From the IMG/VR virus record IMGVR_UViG_3300044940_000694, positions 1 through 41,628 of that record: 41,628 bases of DNA; one strand, given 5' to 3'. Below are positions 21,450 to 29,535 of the stretch, in pieces; position 1 is the first letter of the stretch; each line of letters starts with the position of its first letter. A program made the translations under genes and the position numbers. The notes under the pieces were generated by a model. That model was not told the DNA's origin. It did no database searches and was given only the letters and a program-made list of their open reading frames with translations. The DNA is from a virus.

Positions 21450-23192
21450 ATGACGTACGCACCGGACGCCCCGGACGTCACGCTGGAGATCCCGCGCGAC
21501 GCTGACCCTGTCATGGCCATCGAGGCCATGTACCCCAACGGCACGAGCCGTCTGCTCGTCGCCTCGACGCACGTGCACGCCCTTCGCAGCGGACGGAGCA
21601 TTCGCCGCACGGACGTGCAGCGCACGCGGCCGCTCGCGCTCGTGAGCGCCACGCTCGCCGCGGGAGCCGAGGCAGCGATGCCCAACGACGCTCGACCGTT
21701 CCAGGTCAGCGATGGCGTGGCCTACTTCAAGATCGAAGGGCCGCTCGCGCGCGAAGGGGGCTCGTACTTCTGGTGGTCCTGGCAGGGCTACGACCAGATC
21801 CAAGCGGCCGTCGAGCAAGCGCTCGGCGCGAAAGACGTCAACGCGCTGGTGCTGGTGATCGACTCTCCCGGCGGCGAGGTGTCCGGCTGCTTCGACTGCG
21901 TGCGTCGCATCCGCGCAGCGAAGGAAGCGTCGGGCAAGCCGATCATCGCGTACTGCGATCCACTCGCGGCGAGCGCGGCGTATGCCATCGCGAGCGCGGC
22001 CGACCGCATCGTGGTGAGCGACACCGGCGAGGTGGGCTCCATCGGCGTGATCATGTCGATGTTCGAGTACTCGAAGGCCTACGAGGCCGAAGGCATCAAG
22101 CCGAACATCATCACCTCGGGTGAGCTCAAGGCGACGGGCCACCACGCCATCGAGATGACCGATCGCCAGCGCGAGGCTGTGCAGCGTGACATCGACCAGC
22201 TCGCGGAGATCTTCGCGAAGGAGGTCGTCGCCGGCCGCGGCGGCACCGCGAAGCAGTGGCTCGGGCTCGAGGCGGACACCCGCATCGGCACTGCAGCGGT
22301 CGACGCCAAGCTCGCCGACGCGATCGGCGACCTCGACACCGCGGCGCAGCTCGCCTCTCAGTTGGCGGGCAAGAGCAAGCGCGCGAGCGCGGAGCGAGGC
22401 GCGGGTGATCTCACGGCGAGCACCGCAACCACGTTCGATCTCGCCCCGCTCACCCCCATCGAATCCGCGGACGCCAAGCTGGCGCGCGGGACCACCACGG
22501 ACGGCCAGAGCAATCGCTCGTCGGCCGCTCCTTCTCCTGGAGACTCGACGACCATGACGACTTCTGCGACCCGTTCCATGCTCGCGCTCGCCCTGTGCGC
22601 GGCGCTCTCGATGTCCGTCACAGCGACGGACGAAGAGCTCATCAAGAAGTTCGATGCGCGCGAGGCCGAGCGGCGCAAAGCTGACGAGGAGCACAACGAG
22701 CTGCTCGTGGCGCTCGGCGCGAAGGACACCCCCTCGGCCAAGCTCGCGGTGACCGAGCTCAAGCTGGCGAAGGCCACGCTCGACGACAAGCTCGCCCAGG
22801 AAGCCGAAGCCGCGAAGGCCGAGGCGCTCCGCAAGGAGGAAGAGGCGAAGGTCAAGGCGAAGGCTGACGCAGACCGCAAGGCGAGCCTCCTCGCCGACGC
22901 GCACAAGCGCGGTCTCGTGAGCGCGGCCACGATCGAGCTGCTCGAAGACCTGCCGCTCGCGCGCGTCGAAGCGCACATCGCCAAGTGCTCGCCGGTCGGC
23001 GGCAAGCCGCTCGAAGAGCCGCCCGCGGCCAAGACGGCCGAGCGCAACGCCGAGGGCCGCGAGCTCTTCAACGGCAAGACGTTCGAGCAGATCACCTCCG
23101 TGTCGGAGATGCTCAAGCTCGAGCAGGAAGAGCCCGAGCTCTACGCGCGCATGCGCGCCGACGCTGTGAAGCGCGGCTTCGCCAAGGGCTGA
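21450..23192 (+). CDS. Prohead protease (S49/SppA type) fused to scaffold
   Basis: A 580-aa capsid assembly protein. Residues ~85-290 are an S49 serine peptidase: VLVIDSPGGEVSG, catalytic S175 in LAASAAYAIA, GSIGVIMSMFEYSKAYE, and K227 in SGELKATG as general base. The second half is a linker then an acidic/basic coiled-coil scaffold (EELIKKFDAREAERRKADEE, LAQEAEAAKAEALRKEEEAK). The lambda C/Nu3 arrangement predicts that the scaffold is also made alone from the internal ATG 22554. The protease would remove the scaffold after prohead assembly. It is placed between portal and capsid as expected. Confidence 0.9.
   Translation: MTYAPDAPDVTLEIPRDADPVMAIEAMYPNGTSRLLVASTHVHALRSGRSIRRTDVQRTRPLALVSATLAAGAEAAMPNDARPFQVSDGVAYFKIEGPLAREGGSYFWWSWQGYDQIQAAVEQALGAKDVNALVLVIDSPGGEVSGCFDCVRRIRAAKEASGKPIIAYCDPLAASAAYAIASAADRIVVSDTGEVGSIGVIMSMFEYSKAYEAEGIKPNIITSGELKATGHHAIEMTDRQREAVQRDIDQLAEIFAKEVVAGRGGTAKQWLGLEADTRIGTAAVDAKLADAIGDLDTAAQLASQLAGKSKRASAERGAGDLTASTATTFDLAPLTPIESADAKLARGTTTDGQSNRSSAAPSPGDSTTMTTSATRSMLALALCAALSMSVTATDEELIKKFDAREAERRKADEEHNELLVALGAKDTPSAKLAVTELKLAKATLDDKLAQEAEAAKAEALRKEEEAKVKAKADADRKASLLADAHKRGLVSAATIELLEDLPLARVEAHIAKCSPVGGKPLEEPPAAKTAERNAEGRELFNGKTFEQITSVSEMLKLEQEEPELYARMRADAVKRGFAKG
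22554..23192 (+). CDS. Nested scaffold protein (internal start)
   Basis: An in-frame ATG at residue 369 of the protease-scaffold gene, with TGGAGA 12-17 bases upstream, would yield a 212-aa scaffold of coiled-coil character. The linker before it is low in conserved features (SNRSSAAPSPGDSTT), as expected at a domain boundary. The nested start is an inference by analogy with lambda Nu3. Confidence 0.5.
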   Translation: MTTSATRSMLALALCAALSMSVTATDEELIKKFDAREAERRKADEEHNELLVALGAKDTPSAKLAVTELKLAKATLDDKLAQEAEAAKAEALRKEEEAKVKAKADADRKASLLADAHKRGLVSAATIELLEDLPLARVEAHIAKCSPVGGKPLEEPPAAKTAERNAEGRELFNGKTFEQITSVSEMLKLEQEEPELYARMRADAVKRGFAKG

Positions 23193-23312
23193 CCCCACGC
23201 ACCCGCCGAGCCGCACACCTCGCCCGCACCGGGCGACGTCGGCCACGGCACCACCGACTGCCCTCCGTCCACCCCCGTTCGGCGCGGATTCGCCGCGAGG
23301 TTTCACACTCCC

Positions 23313-24446
23313 ATGACCACCACTCGCTCGTCCTACGCTCAGCGTCGTGCCGTTGCCGACGCGCTCCGCAACCGACTCCGCGGAATCAACGTGCTCGCAC
23401 AGTCGGGCGTCGTTCAGGTCCTCGCGAACCTGCCCGGCGGCCGCAAGGGCTCGATCGTCGACGTCCCGATGGACGTTGCACTCGCACGCTTCAAGTCGCG
23501 CAACGAGGCATCGTCCATTGCCGCGTCCGACCTCGGCGACACGTTCCAGTCGATGACCGTCGAGCAAGCCTCGATGGGCTTCACAATCTCGCGCGGCGCG
23601 ACCCTCGCCAGCGACAACGATCCTTGGGTCAAGGTCGACGAGAACGTCGCCGTCGCGCTCCCTGCGCTCATCGAAGATCGCGCCGCTGCGGCTGCTGCGG
23701 CGTCGAGCACGGCCGTCTCGCTCCCGGCGACGCCCACGGCGACTGTGACCGAAGACCAGCTCGATGAGTTGCTCTACGCCTTCGGCGACGAGTCGCAGGA
23801 GGGCACGCTCATCCTCGGCCACAGCGCCCACCACAAGGGCGTCGTGAAGCTGAAGGACACGAGCGGCGCGCGCATCTTCCGCCCCGCCGTGCAGAACGGC
23901 CCGGTGCTCGTGCACGGCAAGCCGATCATCGGCTCCGACGCGGTGCCCCAGTACTACGAGTCGGGCAACCGCTCGTTCGTCTCTGGCGGTGGCACCACGG
24001 TGGCGGGTGACCTTTCCGCGTCGGGCTCGCTCTCGCGTCACGTCAAGAAGACGCTCTACGTGAAGATCACCGGCGCAGGCCTCGGCCCGGCGGCGACCTT
24101 CGCCTGGGCGCTCGCGAAGGACGGCGAGACGCCGACCTACTCGGCCTCGGCGGCGGTCGCGGCGAGCGTCGCGCTCGGCGGCACCGACCTCGTGCTCTCG
24201 TTCAACGTCGCGCGCACCTACTCGGTGAACGACGTCTGGACGCTGCTCCCGAGCGCGGACCTCATGTTCCTGCGCCCGAAGTCCGTGCTGTTCACGTTCG
24301 ACGACAACCTCTCGATCCTCGAGCAAGTCAACGCGTCGGTCGACACGATGGACCTGTGGGCTCACGTGTACTTCGCGGTCGCCGCGCTCGATCGCATCGA
24401 TATGTCGGACATGTCCGGCATCGCCAAGGTGAGGACGAAGCTGTGA
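23313..24446 (+). CDS. Major capsid protein with inserted domain
   Basis: A 377-aa protein following the scaffold, in the position and of the size of an HK97-fold capsid subunit. N-terminal arm and E-loop candidates are in the first 110 residues (QVLANLPGGRKGSIVDVP, then TLASDNDPWVKVDENVA); the axial-domain part includes LIEDRAAAAAAAS and GTLILGHSAHHKGVVKLK. Residues ~242-312 (TLYVKITGAGLGP...LGGTDLVLSFNVARTYSVNDVWTL) are a separate beta-rich module resembling domains usually seen in tail proteins. The 120-base gap before it has no gene. The capsid call rests on context more than on motif. Confidence 0.75.
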   Translation: MTTTRSSYAQRRAVADALRNRLRGINVLAQSGVVQVLANLPGGRKGSIVDVPMDVALARFKSRNEASSIAASDLGDTFQSMTVEQASMGFTISRGATLASDNDPWVKVDENVAVALPALIEDRAAAAAAASSTAVSLPATPTATVTEDQLDELLYAFGDESQEGTLILGHSAHHKGVVKLKDTSGARIFRPAVQNGPVLVHGKPIIGSDAVPQYYESGNRSFVSGGGTTVAGDLSASGSLSRHVKKTLYVKITGAGLGPAATFAWALAKDGETPTYSASAAVAASVALGGTDLVLSFNVARTYSVNDVWTLLPSADLMFLRPKSVLFTFDDNLSILEQVNASVDTMDLWAHVYFAVAALDRIDMSDMSGIAKVRTKL

Positions 24447-25033
24447 GCAACATCCCAGTCGCATCGGCCGCTCCGCCGCCGGCAGGAGGATCGGTTGCGG
24501 TCGCTCCGGCGCCCACGGTCGCGATCCCCGTCGCTCCCGCTGCGCCGATCCCCGTCGCTCCTCCAGCGGGGGCGACACCAGCGGGCGCGATCCCCGTCGC
24601 CCGCCCCGCGGGCGTTCACCTCTCGCCGAGCGAGATCGAAGACCGCATCGTCGCGCTCGAAGCGAAGTTCGCCGCGCTCGCCAGCGCCACCGTCGAAGGA
24701 GCGCTGGCGCACGACGCGGCCGAGCCCTCACCGGAGTTCGTCGCGCAGGTCTCGGACCTCGTCGCCGACAAGCTCGGCGAGAAGTTCGGGCCCATCGTCG
24801 ACGACCTTCGCGCGCGCGTCGAAGCGTCGGTGGCCGAGATGAAGTCCACGATGTCGGAGATCACGCTCTCGGTCGGCGGCATCGTCTCTCCGGCCCCGTC
24901 CGAAGGGGCAGCCGCTCCCGCCGCGCCCGAGCTCGCTGCGGAGGCACCTGCGCCTGCCGCAGCGCCCGTAGCCGATCCCCCCGCTCCGGCCTCGACCGAA
25001 GCCGCGAAGCCCGCCGCCAAGCGCGCGCGCTGA
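24443..25033 (+). CDS. Pro/Ala-rich structural protein
   Basis: A 196-aa protein with Pro/Ala-rich, likely extended ends (three IPVA-type repeats early; APAPAAAPVADPPAPAS late) around a helical core (SPSEIEDRIVALEAKFAAL, then VDDLRARVEASVAEMKSTM). The GTG start overlaps the capsid stop (GTGA). It is likely a head decoration or connector protein; no family is recognised. Confidence 0.65.
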   Translation: MSNIPVASAAPPPAGGSVAVAPAPTVAIPVAPAAPIPVAPPAGATPAGAIPVARPAGVHLSPSEIEDRIVALEAKFAALASATVEGALAHDAAEPSPEFVAQVSDLVADKLGEKFGPIVDDLRARVEASVAEMKSTMSEITLSVGGIVSPAPSEGAAAPAAPELAAEAPAPAAAPVADPPAPASTEAAKPAAKRAR

Positions 25034-25078
25034 GCACGCAAGCACCATCACGACCCGTTCTCCGGAGCACGCACCCAC

Positions 25079-25486
25079 ATGGCCCTGTCCACCGAGAATC
25101 GCATCAACGTGAAGCTCGAGCTCTCGTGGTTGCGCGCCCGCGGAACGACCGTGTTCGTCACGACGCCCACCGAAGATGACGCGCTCGCGGCCCTCACCTC
25201 CGACCAGGAGGCGATGATCGCCGCGCTCATTCCGCGGCTGGACGCAGTGGCGTGCGCCGCCGTAGACCCCGAAGTCGCGCGCGTGAAGCGTGTGAAGGAC
25301 TTCGAGCTCTTCGAGGGCGCACTGAGCAACCTCAACGCGCAGCGCGAAGACATCGCGCGGCAGATCGCCGACGTACTCGGCCTCATCGACTATGCGAACG
25401 AAAGCGGCGCCTTCGCCGTCTCTGGCCAGTGCGCGCGCTCCTCGTTCATGGACTGCGACTGCGATGGAGAGGAAACCACCTCGTGA
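25079..25486 (+). CDS. Head-tail connector region protein
   Basis: A 135-aa acidic protein, mostly helical (DDALAALTSDQEAMIAALIPRL, then LNAQREDIARQIADVLGLID), with a cysteine-bearing end (SSFMDCDCDGEETTS). It sits directly after the capsid genes where connector (gp6-like) proteins are usual. No family match is made. The ATG 25079 lacks a strong ribosome-binding site (GGAGCACGCACCCAC, spacing long). Confidence 0.6.
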   Translation: MALSTENRINVKLELSWLRARGTTVFVTTPTEDDALAALTSDQEAMIAALIPRLDAVACAAVDPEVARVKRVKDFELFEGALSNLNAQREDIARQIADVLGLIDYANESGAFAVSGQCARSSFMDCDCDGEETTS

Positions 25487-25995
25487 GCCTCCTCGACACG
25501 GCGCGCCGCGCCTACCTCTCGGGCGACCGCATCATCGAGCGCATGGGCCTCGCGGTCTTCCGCGTCGGCGTGCTCGAAGAGGGCAGCACCGAGGCGTTCG
25601 GCGTTCCTGACGCAGACCGTACGCAGCACGTTCGGTGGATCTCGCCGGCGCCGCGCGTGCGCAAGATCGACACGCTCCAAGCCGCGCACATCGGGTTCTC
25701 GGTCGGCCCCGGCTCGAACCTCGACGGACAGCGCGATGTCTACGAGGTGATCATCCCCCGCGCGGCGGAGTGCACGCGACCGGACGGCAGCACCTTCGTT
25801 GTCGGCTCGCGCGTCGCCGACCTCTTCCCGACGGACGGCTCGCCGAAGAGCCGCACGACGATCGTCATCGCCGATGCGCGGGACGACGGAGAGCTCGGGC
25901 GCGAGGGCGTGCCGTTCGTCATCGAGCGCATGCGCACCGATGAGGTCGTCATCACGCTCTACGTCGTGCAGGCGCAGGTGATGGATGAGGGCTGA
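25483..25995 (+). CDS. Hypothetical head-tail joining protein
   Basis: A 170-aa beta-rich protein (MGLAVFRVGVLEEG, VYEVIIPRAAECTR, TTIVIADARDDGELG, EVVITLYVVQAQV), GTG start coupled to the upstream stop by GTGA. Size, beta content and position between capsid and tail genes suit a head completion or stopper protein. No motif is recognised. Confidence 0.6.
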   Translation: MSLLDTARRAYLSGDRIIERMGLAVFRVGVLEEGSTEAFGVPDADRTQHVRWISPAPRVRKIDTLQAAHIGFSVGPGSNLDGQRDVYEVIIPRAAECTRPDGSTFVVGSRVADLFPTDGSPKSRTTIVIADARDDGELGREGVPFVIERMRTDEVVITLYVVQAQVMDEG

Positions 25996-25998
25996 GCG

Positions 25999-26538
25999 AT
26001 GGCGCTTCGCGCGATGTTCGATGAGGTCTCACAGACCCTCGACGACATGGAAAAGATGCTCGACGGAGAGGGCGTCGACGACGAGGCGCGCCTGCCGATC
26101 GCGGAGATTCGCCGTCGCAACGCCGCGCTCATCGACGCGCAGGTGCTCCGCCGCTGGCGACTGATCATCCCGGGACAGCGCTCCGCGTCGCTCTCGAATC
26201 AGCGACTCTTGCACCTTTTTCAGCAAGCAGACCGGGACTTCGAGCAGGACACCGTCCAGCTTCGCCAAGCTCGGCGCGCCATGCTGCGCCGTCGCTTCGC
26301 GACCCTGCCTCGGCTGGCATCGTTCAACGAGGTGGCCGAGTTCGACGCGGGCACGATCAAGCACTGGGTGACCGAGCGCCGCCTGCAGCGCGGCGGAGGG
26401 GACCTGCTGCTTCCGCGCCTCTCCGAATCCACGCTCGCATCGAAGGCGCGCCGCGGGTTCGGTGGCGAGCCCATCGGCGTTGCGTCGGGCCAATGGCGCG
26501 ACGCGATCCGCAAGAACGGCCGGGTCGAGTTCTACTGA
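25999..26538 (+). CDS. Neck / virion morphogenesis-like protein
   Basis: A 179-aa basic helical protein. The C-terminal IGVASGQWRDAIRKNGRVEFY recalls the 'tg.LrdsI' ending motif of tail-completion (HK97 gp10-like) and Mu virion morphogenesis proteins, and the position next to the tail terminator candidate agrees. Long helices fill the rest (DDMEKMLDGEGVDD, QQADRDFEQDTVQLRQARR). It starts 3 bases after the preceding stop. Confidence 0.6.
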   Translation: MALRAMFDEVSQTLDDMEKMLDGEGVDDEARLPIAEIRRRNAALIDAQVLRRWRLIIPGQRSASLSNQRLLHLFQQADRDFEQDTVQLRQARRAMLRRRFATLPRLASFNEVAEFDAGTIKHWVTERRLQRGGGDLLLPRLSESTLASKARRGFGGEPIGVASGQWRDAIRKNGRVEFY

Positions 26539-26553
26539 CGAGGCACGACAAGA

Positions 26554-27102
26554 GTGACTGCACCCAGCGAGACCGCCGTTATCGCGCGAATCAAGGACAT
26601 CCTCGAGGGTCGCGGCGCAGACGGGGCGCTCGGCGCCGATGCACAAGCGCGCGCGATCCCCGCCAAGTTCTTCCGCCTCACCAACCTCGACCCATCGTCG
26701 CCGGCGCTCGCGGGCTCTCTGGTTGACCGCGGCGTGCTCGTCGCGTTCGACACCCGCAACGACCGCATCCCGCGCAACGTTCACGGGCCACACCGCAACG
26801 GTCGCCACCGCATCGTCTTGCGCATCGGGTACGTCGCGAGCACGGCGGGCGACGCGTGGGAGTTCGTGCACGGCGAGAGCACTGAGGCGGCCAAGAAGGC
26901 CGCCGCTCGAGGATGGCAGGCGCGCGCGCACGACGACGCGCTCCGCATCGCCAAGGCGCTCGAATGGTTCGAGCTGCACGGCAACGACACGAACCCGATC
27001 ATCGAGCAGATCGTCTACGTCGGCACGTCGGCCCCCGCGGTCGACTCCGTGCGCGGCGTCGCGCAGGTCGAGTTCGAAGTGTGGACCGAGAGCACCGAAT
27101 GA
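26554..27102 (+). CDS. Tail terminator-like protein
   Basis: A 182-aa alpha/beta protein (ETAVIARIKDILEGRGADG at the start; HRIVLRIGYVASTAG and RIAKALEWFELHG inside; RGVAQVEFEVWTEST at the end). The order helix, strands, helix, strand fits tail terminator proteins that cap the tail tube, and it lies just before the tail tube gene. It has a GTG start and an ATGA overlap with the next gene. Function is by position and topology only. Confidence 0.55.
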   Translation: MTAPSETAVIARIKDILEGRGADGALGADAQARAIPAKFFRLTNLDPSSPALAGSLVDRGVLVAFDTRNDRIPRNVHGPHRNGRHRIVLRIGYVASTAGDAWEFVHGESTEAAKKAAARGWQARAHDDALRIAKALEWFELHGNDTNPIIEQIVYVGTSAPAVDSVRGVAQVEFEVWTESTE

Positions 27103-27395
27103 ACACGATCACCGAGTGCATCGAGCGCGAGTACTCCTCGCTCGAGGAAGCGCGCGCGAGCGCGCCGACCGACATCCTCGAAGAGTGCGCCGCGCGCCGC
27201 GCGCAGCTCGTCGCTCCGCTCGCGTACGTCGAGCGCGAGGGCAAAGGCATTGCGAGCGCCGCGCTCCGCATAGCTGCGCCCGCCACCACCGAACCGGCGC
27301 CCGAGCCCTCACCGCCCGATGTCGCCGCCGACATTGGCCCCGATGAGCCTGCGCCCGCTGCCACGAACGATTCCCCGAGGACGATCGAGTCATGA
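27099..27395 (+). CDS. Small acidic protein before tail tube
   Basis: A 98-aa protein: a helical first half (TECIEREYSSLEEARASAPTD) and a Pro/Glu/Ala-rich second half (PAPEPSPPDVAADIGPDEP). ATGA overlaps join it to both neighbours. No family is recognised; it could be a minor structural or assembly factor. Confidence 0.6.
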   Translation: MNTITECIEREYSSLEEARASAPTDILEECAARRAQLVAPLAYVEREGKGIASAALRIAAPATTEPAPEPSPPDVAADIGPDEPAPAATNDSPRTIES

Positions 27396-28591
27396 CCACC
27401 CCTCCTCTCAACGACCAGAACGTCGCGTGGTTCGGCATCGAACCTTCGTTCGAGACGCTCGCGACGCTTCAGCCTCTCATCATCGAAGCGGGCTCGTTCC
27501 AGCCCGACTTCTCGCCAGAGATGCTCAAGGACAACGACGGATCGGCGCGCCTTTACGACGCGCAGACGCCCATCGAAGGACTGTCCAAGGGCGGCGCGAA
27601 GTTTCAGACGAAGATGCGCCCGCACGCGGCGCAGATCACTGCGGCCGCTCCGGTCGCGCCGCACCCGGCGCAGATCCAGCTGCTCGAGATGGTCATGGGC
27701 GGACTCCAGGTCGGCGCGGGCTCTGCGCTCTCCACGGGCACGACGTCCAGCGTGACGGTGACCTCGGCCGCTGGGTTTGCCATCGGGCAGGTGTTCGGCA
27801 TCAAGAGCGCGAGCGATGTTCACGTCGCGCTGATCACGAACATCGTCGGCAACGTCATCACGTTCTGGCCCGAGTTGCCCGTCGCAGTCACGGCGGGCAC
27901 GGCGCTGAACGCGTACTGCGCGTTCGCGACAGAACACAACGAGAAGACCGGCTCGTTCCAGTCGGCGTTCGCCAACGATGCGAACGCGCAGTACGCGTTC
28001 AGCGGCTGCATCGGCAAGGTCGGGCTCAAGACCGACCTCGGACAGGTGATGATGCTGGACTTCGACCTCATGGCTTCGAAGACCGAACGCGGCGCGCTTG
28101 GTCTCTCGGCCGCGGTGCAGACGCAGGCGATGGGTGCAGGTGGACTTGCGGTCAAGAACGCGCTCTGCATCCTGCAGCCCGCGGCCACGGTGACCCGAAC
28201 GGGGCGCGACTTCATCGAGATCGCATCGGAGTTCGATCCGATGACCAAACACCTCGACTCGCACCGCGGCGAGAACGGTCGTCGTGGAGCTGCTCGTCTC
28301 GGCGGTCGCGAGGCGACCAAGGTGAAGATCACCCTGCCGTATGACGCGAGCCTCGACACCGCGTGGCGGGCGGGCACCGAGTATCGGCTGCTCTATGCGG
28401 TGCCCCAAGGCACCGGCGCAGCCAAGCGCTTCTGCGGCATCGCGATGCCCAAGCTCGTGATCCTCGAGGCGCCCAAGGACACCAACCGCGGCGGCGAGCG
28501 CGTTCACGAGCTCACCCTCGGCGCGAAGATCGACCGCACGGCTGCGGCCGACTCCATCGCGGGCGCGCCCGTCCAGTACTTCACCATCTGA
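27392..28591 (+). CDS. Major tail (tube) protein
   Basis: A 399-aa protein between the terminator candidate and the tail chaperone pair, the usual tail tube position. The start (NDQNVAWFGIEPSFETLATLQP) and the end (KLVILEAPKDTNRGGERVHEL) resemble long-tail tube subunits that take in 'type 2' phage tail proteins. Residues ~105-185 (TTSSVTVTSAAGFAIGQVFG...) look like an inserted beta domain, which may decorate the tube. The call depends on synteny and general features. Confidence 0.7.
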   Translation: MTTPPLNDQNVAWFGIEPSFETLATLQPLIIEAGSFQPDFSPEMLKDNDGSARLYDAQTPIEGLSKGGAKFQTKMRPHAAQITAAAPVAPHPAQIQLLEMVMGGLQVGAGSALSTGTTSSVTVTSAAGFAIGQVFGIKSASDVHVALITNIVGNVITFWPELPVAVTAGTALNAYCAFATEHNEKTGSFQSAFANDANAQYAFSGCIGKVGLKTDLGQVMMLDFDLMASKTERGALGLSAAVQTQAMGAGGLAVKNALCILQPAATVTRTGRDFIEIASEFDPMTKHLDSHRGENGRRGAARLGGREATKVKITLPYDASLDTAWRAGTEYRLLYAVPQGTGAAKRFCGIAMPKLVILEAPKDTNRGGERVHELTLGAKIDRTAAADSIAGAPVQYFTI

Positions 28592-28630
28592 TTACCGCCC
28601 CAAACCTCATCGTCGAAAGAAGGCTCTCCC

Positions 28631-29095
28631 GTGATCCTACCGAACCCGCTTGCTCCATTGGATCTGGTCTCTCTCTCCGATCCTGCGCTCGACATGACGC
28701 GCGAAGAGAAGGACGCGTTCATCCAGTCGCACTTCGACAAGAAGCTGCTCAAGACGAAGCCGGGGCAATCGCCCGTGGTGTTCGAGGTGCAGCCCGCGGA
28801 CGTGGTGTTCGCGATGGGCAACCTGAGCAACTCCGAGCTCGCGTCGGTGCGCATGCTCGCGTTTCGCGCGTGCTGCCGCTCGATCACGCTGCGAGATGGT
28901 CGAGTGCTCAGGCCGAGGCTCGAAGACGCGGGCCCGGCGCAGATCGCGACGGAAGACTGGCTTCGCGTGGCGGGCACGGCGGTCGGCGCGTACCGAGTGC
29001 TGGAGATCGGCATGCGGGCGTGCTCGCTGTCGAACCTGCTGCCCGAGGCCATCGACCCTTTGTCGCTGCCGGGTGGTCCGGCTCCGACGAGCTGA
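28631..29095 (+). CDS. Tail assembly chaperone (G-like)
   Basis: A 154-aa protein between tail tube and tape measure, where lambda G-type chaperones lie. It is helical and acidic-basic mixed (DMTREEKDAFIQSHFDKKLL; NLSNSELASVRMLAFRACC). Near its end the zero frame reads C CCT TTG (29056-29062), a shift-prone heptamer, and the -1 frame then stays open to 29532. The short product would coat the tape measure protein during tail assembly. GTG 28631 follows GAAAGAAGG. Confidence 0.75.
   Translation: MILPNPLAPLDLVSLSDPALDMTREEKDAFIQSHFDKKLLKTKPGQSPVVFEVQPADVVFAMGNLSNSELASVRMLAFRACCRSITLRDGRVLRPRLEDAGPAQIATEDWLRVAGTAVGAYRVLEIGMRACSLSNLLPEAIDPLSLPGGPAPTS
29056..29062 (+). promoter_or_regulatory. Slippery heptamer C CCT TTG for -1 frameshift
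   Basis: The heptamer has the X-XXY-YYZ form in the zero frame of the G-like gene (codons CCT at 29057, TTG at 29060). A slip back by one base leads into the open -1 frame of the T-like extension. No pseudoknot was worked out downstream. Confidence 0.6.
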
Positions 29096-29532
29096 CCCTT
29101 GCGATCGGTCGCAGGACCCCATGCGGCTGCATTGCCGCCGAGGAAGCGCGCCGAAGCTCGGACGATGAAGAGCGCAAGCTCCGTTTGGAGGACGCGCTCG
29201 ACAGCTCGCGGAGATGGAACTGCCCACGCGTTGGGGGCTCAGGGAAACGCGAAGGGCTCGACGCCGAGCACCTGAAGGCGCTCGATCGCATCGAGCGACT
29301 GACGGGGCACAAGTTCAAGACCTGCCCGCGCGCCGGGCTCTGGGAGCGATGGGTGCACGACGTAGTCGACGCCGAGCAATCGGGGCTCGCCGACGTTCGC
29401 GCGGTCTGGGGCCGAGTGCCCAACCCGCTCGTGGAGGCGACACGCATCGTCCGTCAATCGCGCCGCGCGCGAGAGGCGGAGGAAGCGCGCGTGCGCGAGC
29501 AGAAACGCACGAAGAAGACCGAGGCGCGATAA
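29062..29532 (+). CDS. T-like extension made by -1 frameshift (GT fusion)
   Basis: The -1 frame after the slippery site encodes about 156 residues (VAAGWSGSDELTLAIGRRTPC... then LDAEHLKALDRIERLTGHKF, ending EAEEARVREQKRTKKTEAR). There is no convincing start codon with ribosome-binding site of its own, and its length and basic helical end suit the T half of a GT chaperone. The fused product would be about 300 aa and would join the tape measure-chaperone complex to the tail tube subunits. Confidence 0.65.
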   Translation, partial: VAAGWSGSDELTLAIGRRTPCGCIAAEEARRSSDDEERKLRLEDALDSSRRWNCPRVGGSGKREGLDAEHLKALDRIERLTGHKFKTCPRAGLWERWVHDVVDAEQSGLADVRAVWGRVPNPLVEATRIVRQSRRAREAEEARVREQKRTKKTEAR

Positions 29533-29535
29533 GCC

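Noticed and set aside
21444-24731. 1095-codon open frame on the minus strand
   Set aside because: It is the complement of the protease-scaffold and capsid genes; composition is Arg/Gly/Leu-rich without any domain, typical of high-G+C antisense frames.
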